NCBI GenBank assembly: GCA_017562135.1
Contig: QEYB01001427.1
Coordinates: 496,001-560,000 of the forward strand
Length of the DNA: 64,000 nt
Reading direction: 5' to 3'
Source of the DNA: Dipylidium caninum
Lineage: Eukaryota > Platyhelminthes > Cestoda > Cyclophyllidea > Dipylidiidae
The stretch's first letter is position 1. Each line of letters begins with the position of its first letter. A program made the position numbers and the translations under genes. Positions 50,790 to 60,165 of the stretch are shown piece after piece. Under the pieces are notes generated by a model that made no database searches, was not told the DNA's origin, and worked only from the letters and a program-made list of their open reading frames with translations.

Positions 50790-52100
50790 ATGGTTGAAAT
50801 TAAAACAAAACCGCATGATTGTAAATTTTCGGAATTGTTTCAGAGTGTTATTCATTGTGAGTTCGCAGAGCTGTCTTGCATGCGGAGGTACTTTGAGATG
50901 AACGACATGTCCGTTTTCTCCTTCTCCTCCTTTGATCTGTCAGAGAATGCATGTGGAAATCGCGACCTGAAATACCGGAAGGGTGATAGCTCCTGGCCAC
51001 AAGCCTTCTTCCTCCTCAATGCATCATCGCCCGAACAGTCTGGTCCCACTTCCATTTTTACAACCATTACACACATGTCCAAATTGTCCAGCAGTAGTAT
51101 GTCTTTTGTGCTCATCTTAAAAATGTCCCCTCATAACGTGTGCTCTCGTGCACACTTGCTTTCTCTGGACTGTCTCAGTGGACGAACTAAATGCATCAGG
51201 GAATATATCCTTACATACCCTGCTACGACTTCAGACGCTCATATTTTTGATTGGGTTATTTCTCAAATTTCTTCCCGGCATCGTGTCTCGAATATGAGGG
51301 GCCAACTCACCCTCACCACCGCCCTCTTCACACACCAGTGCCAAATATTTGCTTCTCTACTCCACATCACCCTTTCTCTTGCCTTTGCCTACCCTCTATT
51401 CGGTTTTACGCCTTCTCTTCTGCCCCGCTTGCACAATATCACATTTTTAACTCCTCTATTTTGGTGCCACATTTTGGACGTAGTTTTCCACCGCAACTCG
51501 GCACTTCCATTCCCTTCTCGAAGTAGAGAAGAAATCGTCAGGGAAATTGAACTTCTCATTGATCATCTTGACATCTGTGTCCAAGAAGCCTATGATTGCT
51601 CCACTATGGGCGCCTTTTTAAATCGTGTGCGCAAGCTTGGTAAGCTGTGCGTTTAATGTTGAGCCGAATCTAGACGACCCACTGGTGGCAAGTGTTCTGG
51701 AAAAGTGTCTCCTCCCATATATTCCTGATTCTGTGGAGGATGTTGTGCGAAACTTGCCTGATGAATTACTCGCCGAAGTGATGGTTTCGCCCGGAATCTG
51801 CAGAGCTCTTACAAACTACCAGCCTCATGTTTTAAGAGCTCTGTTTGGAGACTACGCTCTTATGGAGAGCGCTATACGCGTTTCTGTCAACATTTGAATA
51901 CTCTTTTGGGTGGAGCACAAATGCGCGAATGGATTTCCCGCACCATCGTGTACTTTATCACCACTGCTCCGAGCAGATGGGCATTTTTGGATGCTTCTCT
52001 GAGTGGCGTCTACGCAGGGAATAATGGCGATGTGATACACTTGATGGAAACGTTGAACGCGAATTTCTGTAAATGATAAATGCGATATGAGTGGTTTTTC
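50790..52100 (+). pseudogene. gene U, copy 2 (3' part frameshifted)
   Basis: The first open segment (50790-51656) is the same length as in the left copy, and the 34-nt intron (51640-51673) is conserved, joining to DDPLVASVLEKCLLPY and DELLAEVMVSPGICRAL. Then two extra bases near 51880 bring a stop after RVSVNI (51895-51897). Further indels near 51960, 52010 and 52070 leave the rest in mixed frames. The left copy is open throughout this part, so this one is probably inactive unless the indels are assembly errors. Confidence 0.5.
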
Positions 52101-52426
52101 CGAAACTCACTTGGCTTGCCTGTAGAGTGTTTCGTTTTGCGACGCGTCGTTATCTCACTGCATTGCTCTTTCCCAAACGGTCCTTTACAAATCAGGTGAA
52201 TGCTTTGGCGAAGGTTCCTTCCCAAATAAAGGGAATAATAAATTTCAGGGAGGGACGAGGTTGATGGGTCTCACGCCAATGTACTTCGACCCCGATTCTG
52301 CCGTGTCTTTTTCCATAGCATGCATTTTTTCTACCATTTTAGTCCATTGGACTCTTTTCGTGAATGACTCCGCTTTTGGTAAAACTTTAAAGCTCGAATG
52401 ATATCAGCGTGGTGTATCCGGCTTCT

Positions 52427-52432
52427 AATAAA
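52427..52432 (+). terminator. polyadenylation signal AATAAA of gene U, copy 2
   Basis: Same site as 27890-27895 in the left copy, within nearly identical flanking sequence. Confidence 0.4.
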
Positions 52433-54282
52433 TGCTTTTTGGCTACTTCTCGTTGGATGTGGTGGCATTACAAATAGCGAACAAAGTTATGAGAAGTATG
52501 CGTCGCATTACAAAGGTGGTTTATTCGGTTAGGAGGACGTGTTGTGGCAACTGCTGTTGTTGCCACTAGTGGATGTCTGTTTGGTCAAGGCGAATGGGGA
52601 AAGGACGCAGTCGGCTGATATGATGGCTGCTATGGCTGACTTGCACATCTCGCTGAGAAATGGAGCAGGGAGTAGATAGGGGGTTGCCGTTGGGCAATCC
52701 AAATAGCTGATGGAAACCGGCTGTTGATGCCGCCGTCCTGGGTACATTTTGCGTGATCACAGCTTGCTTATTCACGTGGACAAGGAGTAATTAGCCTCAT
52801 GCGGTGACGTAGAGGTTGACAGAGGGAATTCGCAAAGGGGCAAAATGCGTGCCTGTAGGGGCAGGTAGGAGGTAAGTAGGCAGACAGGTAGGTAGGAAGG
52901 TTTAAATTTGGTTCTGCTATGTGGCAATAGGATGAGCGTATATTGGGCGTGGTGCAATGTTATCCACTAGATTTAGGGGGAACTGATGTATCGCGACAAA
53001 GGAGGAGGAGTTTGTGCCGATTCGTTGAGGTTGTATTGGGCGAGTGATCGCTCGTTAAGTGTTGGCGTGTTCGTTATCGTACGTCTGTGAGACCACTGGC
53101 GTGGTTGTGCTCTGTTGTCTACGACGGCGAGTTAGCGGACACGGGAGATGGCGAGCCGAAAGTGTCCTGAGACACTGCCTAAACAAGTAAGGCGTGCTGT
53201 AGGAAGCCCTCGCCTTCAGCATTCTGTTGTTCTCCACTTAATTGAATCCGCTCGACCCAGAGGTGATGTCACCGGGTTGTCTCTAAGCTACTCCCCTTGC
53301 TTGTGTTCCGTCCCCGAGACGGTTGACGTGGAGGTGCCCCTTTCCATTACTGGACCAAGTAATTTGACCTCGAAGACGTGCCGTTTCAGCCCCTCTAGGG
53401 GTGGAGCGATTCCCTCACTCCACTTTCCTCCACACACATACCCACGCAGAGATTTCCCGATACTCGACTGCGCTGCGCTGCGCTGCGCTGCGCTGCACTA
53501 GACGAGGCTGCCTTTGCTACCCTGACCGTCGGATTGTCAGTTCGTAAAGGGCAGAATACAGCCCGATTTAACCTGCCACCGTTACCGTCGGGTTGGCACA
53601 ACGGCTTTCGCATCAGTGAAGAAGACAAATGAAAGGCTGTAGAATACAAGTCTATCTTCGTTTGCACGTACACATGATCATTGAGTCAGTATTAATCAGT
53701 CGAAACCGTCTCCTATATGCGCAGTATGCGTGGATGTAGCAAGAGTCGCGTTGTTGAAGAAGGACCTCACCCAGCAGCTGGGTAGTGACGACGATGATGT
53801 CGGTGGTGGTGGTGGTGGTGGTGGTGATGGTGTATGCGTGTGTCATATGGGAAGAGAGAGGTGGGAGAGCACTGGGACGTGGCACGAGGGAGATGGGAGA
53901 GGGGTGTGGGGAACCGGGATTATTGGTGGGACCAAGGAAAGTTGAAGGGACGGGGAAGGTAGGAATATAGGCAACTAGGGGGTGTAGTGGACGGGTGAGT
54001 AGGTGGTTTGCCTGTAATTGCAAATGCACAGAGTCCAGTCGCATTGTGCGGGTTGTTGCAGCGACCCTTTTGAGTGAGAATGACTTCCGGGGTTGGAGCA
54101 GGATAGGAATTGGAGGCACAACAGGATGAACGGGGAAGTCATATCGAGATCGCAGGGCGGCAAAAATGAAGGGTGTGGGGAGAGGGGCAAGGAGAGTGGG
54201 GAGACAGGGCACATGAGCCGTTAGCGAAAGCACTTCGAGTTTGTGATAAGAGGAGAAGAGAGGAAGGGCGCGAGAGACATCG

Positions 54283-54438
54283 ACGATCGATAACGTCTGC
54301 TTCACCGGCACATGTGAGCAAGTCCCAGTTGGCAGGCTGCCCCGAGATGGGAACACAGACCACAGCAATTAGCACATCGTCCTACTGGATCACCACGTTC
54401 CTAATCGCTCTCCTTCTCGCGTCCGCCTACAAGCCCTT
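54283..54438 (-). pseudogene. degenerate fragment of the TNIK CNH exon in unit A (right)
   Basis: Counterpart of 22390-22545, with the same Gln-stop change (CTACTG on the plus strand). The lesion predates the A duplication. Confidence 0.7.
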
Positions 54439-55351
54439 TTTGTCTTGTCACAAACAGACTCATATAAACGTAAGAGGGTGTGTTATTTCCTCTGTCATAT
54501 CCGTCGGTTCACCGAGCGCTCCGCCGAACTACGTGCCAGGATGAGTCCAAACGGTGAGCACTCGGTCTCATCATCATTCGTTAGTTGTTGAACGGCATAT
54601 AAACTGGGACTACATCTGCGAGGAGTCGTTTAGCTTCTCGTTGCAATGAATTGGTATCGCCACTGTACAGCGCCTTTGCTTTCACATGCAACCACAAGGA
54701 GCTAGGTGTGAGAGCACACCCAATGTGGAATAACTGAAGTGTGTAGAAATGTTTCCACTCTGTAGAGTGGTGAGTCTGGCAACCCGGCTGATGGGAGCGC
54801 GATGAGGATTGCTGGACACGGGGCGGAGGAACAGTAGGGGTAGGTAAATCCAACCGGGGAGGCGCGAGAATGTTGCTCGATTAGTGCCTTGTCACCATGT
54901 TCTGACGCATTTTGACAATGAAACCTGGTTTTGTGTATTCAATGGTAGGGGTCTTCCTTTTGGACTAATTTGCAACCGTTTGGTATTCCGTTGGAGGAGG
55001 TGCTAAGTGTTCATTCTGTTGAGACACAGGTCGCTGCCTCGACGGAAGATTCGCTGCTGTGGCAGGCAGTTGGAAGGGATAAATACTGTTGCACGGGGAG
55101 GTGGTTTCGTGGGCTGTTGTGCTGCGGATTTATTTCTTACTATACTGATTGATTGAGATGTTTCCATTTATGGCGACAATGATGCTATCCGTTGAACCTC
55201 CTCGCAACATTTTTGATTCAGCCGAATAGTAAGATGAGGTGTAGCAGCTAATCGTGACCGTTTGTCAGCTGTGTTTTCTAATTTCTACTTTGCTCGGGCA
55301 CAACTTATCACCGGTTGGCATGTGCGCGGACTGTTTGAAATACTGCGTTTG

Positions 55352-55376
55352 GTGTGTGTGTGTGTGTGTGTGTGTT
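55352..55376 (+). repeat. (TG)n microsatellite near the EBP2 copy 2 start
   Basis: A GT dinucleotide run about 45 bases upstream of the EBP2 start codon. The inverted partner near 21450-21475 has a CACACC interruption. It lies in the presumed promoter or 5'UTR. Confidence 0.85.
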
Positions 55377-55420
55377 TGCGTAGCGTGGTCGTGGTTACTC
55401 TGAGCGCCAATTGGATGGGA

Positions 55421-57530
55421 ATGTCAGACAGCGAGGCAGAATCGGTAGACAGAGAAGGTTCCTCTAATTGTTGTAAAATTAGGAGGTGCAGGAGCTTTTG
55501 GCCGCTCCCGGTGTGTATGAAGAAATCGAAAAGCCCAGACAGTTTATAAACAATAAGGTAGGTTGGCTGCGACTGACAAGATGTCAGGGTTATTGGAACG
55601 CAAAAATTTTGCTTGAATCCTTGGATAGGTGATTGCTTGTTGGCTTGTGCTATGCTTGATTTGTTGAAAATTGCAGGCCCTCCTGTACCACAGCCTTCAG
55701 AAGATCAGCAGATCCTTTCCTTGGGTCGAACGTCTGGACATTGTGGCCCCGCCAGCTTTACCTCCAAGGGATACGGAGTTGAGTAATGACTTTGACAAAA
55801 TTGATCCGAATGACGATTTCAAGCGGGAGGCTCTCTTGTGAGTTGTCAGTTGCGGGCGGGAAGTAGTTCGTTGACAGGTTTCGGTGGATGACTCTCCTCT
55901 TAACTCCTTGTAAGTTACCGTGTTGCGCAGGCCGCAGTGCTGGAGGCGATTCCAAAACTGCATGAGCTTGGGATTCCGACAAAACGGCCAAATGACTACT
56001 TTGCGGAGATGATAAAATCCGACGCACACATGGTGAAGGTGAGATTACCCCCTGCTTCATGATGGAGGTGAGTTGCTCCTCAGAGGTCGGAGGTGGCTGA
56101 TAGGAGTGTGTTTCCTTTTAAGGTGCGTGAACAGATAGTGGTGACTAAGAAGCGTTTGGAGATGCGAGAGAGAGCGAGACAATTGCGAGAACAGAGGAAA
56201 TTCGGGAAAGAACAACAGAAGGAGATATTGGAGGCGCGACGGTTGGAGAAGAAGAAGCACATGGAGGCCCTTAAAGCAGTTAAAAAGGGGCGTGGTGAGT
56301 TACTATGCTTGTTATCCTGTGGTTTTGGTGGACGACGCGTGGACAGGAGGGTGAGGCGCAGGTTATCGTGTAGACTTGTGTGTATGAAGTTGTGGGGAGC
56401 AGAAGTGAATTTTGATGAAATAATTGGTTGATTTTGCAAGGCGTTAATAGGCGCGTGAGAGTTGTGGTGTGGTTTGCTTGGTGAAGTAGTGTAGTTGGTG
56501 TGGAGTTGGGAACGCGTTGGTGGTGCCTTTGAGGGGGGTTTGATTAGTGTTACTTCCCAGTAATCATGAGTGGACGGCCGTCGGAGTGTGCTAGTATGGA
56601 AGGAGATGATTGGACCCTTAGAATGGAAACTTATGTAGAATGAGTGGCAAATCTTTGCACGAGTTGATTGGATAGAATCGACTGTTTGGTGGCCTCTTGC
56701 TTCGCTAGAGTATTTGTTGCAGGGCACTTGTAGACTTGTGGGCATGCTGAGTGGAAGCACGTGGGGGTGATGTTGAGAAGTGGCGGGTGAGTGTGGTTTC
56801 CTTCCTTCTGTCAGGTGGGAAGGAGAGGGCTGAATTACTGGAGCAAATTTTGGGCAGTGAGTCGAAGCAGTCGAAGAAGAAGGCCTCAAAGCAGAGAATT
56901 GGCCGTTGCCAAGGATGGAAACAAGTACTTCCGACCCAGTGAATACGCCAAGCGTCGAAAGTGAGTTGCGAAATGGGAGGCTTATTTCATAGGATTTTGT
57001 TCACCTTCGACTAGTAACACAAGGGAGTTATTACCTGGTTGGAGGATGACAAGTCAGTCTCTTGTTTTCTATTTGATTTGGGTATAGACAGTGGTAAGGA
57101 TTGAGATTGGAATTGCCTCTTGATGTTGTGAGTGAAACAGAGACAAGTTAGTTGAAGTATTATTATCGAGGAGACGGTAGTTTTGTTGCAGTTTGGTAGA
57201 ATGATGACCTACTGTGTCATGGTGTAACTGTTTGTTGATTTTATCTGAACCGGGTAGAAGTTTGGTAGTGGAGACTTGTTTTTCTCTCACCACTGTAGAG
57301 TGAACTGGAAGCGAGCGTACAAGAACCGGAAGTACGGCTTTGGGGGCCAGAAGAAGCGTTCGAAGCGCAACGACGCACAGTCCATTCGGACCAGGGGAAA
57401 GGTGAGGTTCAGTGTACTCACACATACGGCCTCGGCTGCACGCATAAAGCGGTTGGAGAAGCGGATGCAGAAGACGCGGCGTCGGAACGACCAGCGACAG
57501 CGCAAGAAGTTCTCGGGCAACTTAGCCTAG
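55421..57530 (+). CDS. EBNA1BP2: rRNA-processing protein EBP2 homologue, copy 2 (frameshift in exon 6)
   Basis: Exons 55421-55444, 55483-55557, 55677-55837, 55915-56038, 56123-56294, 56815-56960 and 57299-57530 mirror copy 1. Exons 1-5 are in frame. Exon 5 here has the family-like coiled coil (KFGKEQQKEILEARRLEKK, HMEALKAVKKGR), which copy 1 reads out of frame. Exon 6 has one base too many near 56876-56881 (AAGAAGAAGG against AAGAAGAGG), which moves the reading to a stop at 56940-56942 and would remove the conserved YKNRKYGFGG basic region. In the last exon a second pair of indels (about 57395-57412) locally changes about 5 residues. If exon 6 is an assembly error this is a good gene; if real it is a truncated copy. 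Intron 1 is 38 nt (55445-55482). Confidence 0.8.
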
Positions 57531-58944
57531 TAGGCTCGTGGTGGTGATGGTGGTGGTAGGCGAGATAGGCGAGACTCATTTAAATTCGTCGTCGTTTTGG
57601 CCTGAGACTGCTGACCGCAGTCAGTGGCATCTGTTTTATCGTGTATATTTGTCAGATGGTTGCTCTATTTGTCCATCCACTGAAGCAGTGGTTGGACCTG
57701 TGTATATTGTGTGAGGCGAGAGGCGTTTAAAGCAGACGTCTTGATGAAGAGAATTTTTTTTGGTGAAAGTGTTTTGAGACCTGGATGGGGTGTCATTTCG
57801 TGGCTGGAGGTGTGGGTGTGGGTGGGGGCAGGTGGAGGGGGGGGGATTGTGAAGTGGAGGTGAGGTGAGGTGAGGTGAGGGGCAATCGAAAGAGGCATCC
57901 CAAGACCGTGGCCTCGCTTTGCGTGCACGGTTGTGTGAGAGCGGTTGTCGAAGCAGTATGGCTTAAGTAGGTCGACTCACGATGGGGAGTTGAATATGGA
58001 AGGTTGGTTAGGCGCGTAGAAGTGGGTGAGGTGCCGTGAACTGCAGCTGCCTTAGAGTGGGTGTGCAAGGACGCAGTTGTCGGCAGGACGTGAGGCCTGT
58101 GGCTGTGGAGGTGAGTGGCAGAGGGGGGTGTAGGGAGCTGGGTGGAAGTTAGTGAGAAGGTGGCATGTTGGTTGTTACCACTGGGACAGTTGGGTGTGAG
58201 GTGCTGTGGCTAGGTGCGTGGAGAATGAGGGTGCCTCATCGTTGTGTCATCGATGGTAGTTGGATTGCCAGTGAGTGAGGCAGGGTCGGGGGAAATGGTG
58301 AGGTCCCGGCTGCGGGGCGAGGTGGGAGGAGAGGGTTTGTAGTTGCGCAAGTTCGACGAAGGCTGTGTGTTGGAGTGATGGGCGACTGGCGCAGAAAGAG
58401 GGGTGATGGATTTTCCTACTTGCCTGGATCAGTCTGCTGCTTTGGATTTTCGCAGGCTCCAGGTATGTTGTGCATTGGTGCGTCGGTGCGCTCTGTTGCC
58501 CGAGATGGCGGGTGTGTTTGTGGCCATCATCGTCTGCAGTATTTGGGTTATTAGTAATCCGTCTCGATGTGGTGACATGGTGTGTGCACCTTCTTTACTC
58601 CCAGCAATCTTCAACCTTCGTATTGCAGCGGTGGACAGACGGTGCGAGCTCGTGGTGGAACTGATTCGTTGAAGAGACTTTGCCGCGAGTTTGTGCATGC
58701 GCTTGTTGTGTGGGTGAGCTAAATGCAGTGTGGATATTGCGAAGACAAGGGGCGCTTGGTTTTGGCTGGTTGTAGGTTTTACGTATATTGCCCTTTTCGG
58801 TGCGAGGTCACTGTGTTAGCGGCGGGGTTGGAATTTGTGGGTCAAGTATTTGCCCCAATGGAATGACGATGCGGGGGTGGTCAATGTTCATCGTCTCTCA
58901 TATTAGACACGGCTGCAGATAGTTTGCATGAAGTCCAATGTCTG

Positions 58945-59697
58945 ACACAGGTTGGAAAAGGAGATGAAGGAGCAGAGGCTAGCGACCCAACCACAGATTT
59001 ACCCCCTGACTTTTGCCACTTGGGAGGCAGTCGACTACCTGTCTGTCGTATCCGCGGGTGGACAAAAGAAAGCAGACCTCGCATCAGGAGTAGACTTCCA
59101 TTTTCCCCTCCACAGAGGTGTGGCAACATCTGTGGTGCACTCGCTTGCAACCACAAGATCTGGCACAGAAAGCTGTCTAAGGTGACTCCTCTGCCTCGCC
59201 TTCTCACTCGCGTCTACCGTCTCGTCTTGCGCGCCTTGCCCACTGCCCTTTCACCACCTTGCGCTCCACCCTAGGAGTCGACGAGCACGATAGTTGGTGT
59301 GTGCTTGTGCTCTGGCTAAACGTCACCCAAACACAAGCCGCCGAAGCAGAGTCTGAGGTCAACACTTAGGTCGGAAGTAAGAGGTCGTGGGGGGGGGGCA
59401 GAGGGGGCGACAGCATAGAATTAGCATCAAAGTGCGATTTGCATAGACAATATTCAGTGTTTGGGGGTTGCGGCTGCGCGTGGAGCCAGGTCGGTCATGG
59501 GCGACTTTCCGCGTAGCTGCATTGTGAGGAAGTGGTGCTTCGAGTAGGCGATGACGGTGCCGGACGTGTGCGTGTGCGTGTAATATTTCGAAGGCTGTCG
59601 GATGGTGAAGAATGTTGCCAATCCTTAATTGCTTCTCCCTTTCCTGACTGCCCCGACATCGGGATAATTTCACGTGGCTCCGGTCACAGGCAGTCAG
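58945..59697. other. 755-nt segment present only in the right copy of unit A
   Basis: The left copy runs directly from GAGGTCATCGTA (17861-17872) to CACATTGGATTTCATGCAAAC within a few bases. In the right copy the same two flanks (reverse strand) are separated by about 755 nt. The segment has open frames on both strands but no recognised domain, no obvious terminal repeat and no clear target-site duplication, so insertion on the right or deletion on the left cannot be told apart. Confidence 0.7.
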
Positions 59698-60165
59698 TTG
59701 GTAGTCGATGACCTCGTACGTCCCCACTCGCGCTCTCCTACACACGAAGCATCCACGCTTCTTTGTGGCGACAGGACGAACTGAAGCGTCCACACCGGCT
59801 GGCCGGTTTCGCTCTCCCAGTCGCCTGTTGACTATTTCGATTCACGTGGTCTGTCAGTAAGGAATCGTAAACACGGTCCCAACTCTGCTGCGTTGCAGGG
59901 GCGTCGAAGTGTACAATCGCGGCAACGACTTTCTTGAGGCGCTGGCTTGAGAAGTGGACTCATCCATCCGAGAATGGATGAATTGAGAGGCACTTCCAGT
60001 CGGCCACCCCCAGCCTCGCCACATTGTTAGAGGCAGGGCTACGCACCCAATGAGGCAGAACGCGGAGAAAGTGTGCTATTGGAACGTACGCCGTAGCGAT
60101 TTTCCTTCGACAGCCAGAAGTGTTTTTAAGCAGCCGAGTAATTCTGCTGCCTCTGGTGGCTAACA

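Larger units (their letters stand above)
48236..52964 (+). repeat. duplication unit B, right copy
   Basis: Direct repeat of 23690-28427 with the same gene order (RNASEH2B, then gene U). The shared right edge is TGTTATC, after which the left copy goes on GTGAGG-like and the right copy CCACTAG. The inverted unit A begins within about 40 bases. Confidence 0.9.
53000..60165 (-). repeat. duplication unit A, right copy, inverted
   Basis: Reverse complement of 17380-23520. At its left edge it is longer than the left copy: 53000-53290 matches 10060-10365 beside TNIK rather than anything near 23.5 kb. It also holds a private segment of about 755 nt (58945-59697). Microsatellite lengths differ between copies: for example (GGTGA)n near 57859-57880 is shorter than its counterpart, and the GCTGC run near 53470 is longer. 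Confidence 0.9.

Noticed and set aside
50852..51115. Minus-strand frame opposite gene U (87 codons), Lys/Glu-rich
   Set aside because: Conserved in both copies only because the DNA is nearly identical. The plus frame is longer and spliced to further open exons, so this is likely a shadow.
53652..54368. 238-codon minus-strand frame
   Set aside because: It runs through the TNIK 3'-flank repeat and a (CCA)n tract. The equivalent frame is split in the other copies, and its Pro/Leu/Thr-rich product matches no family.
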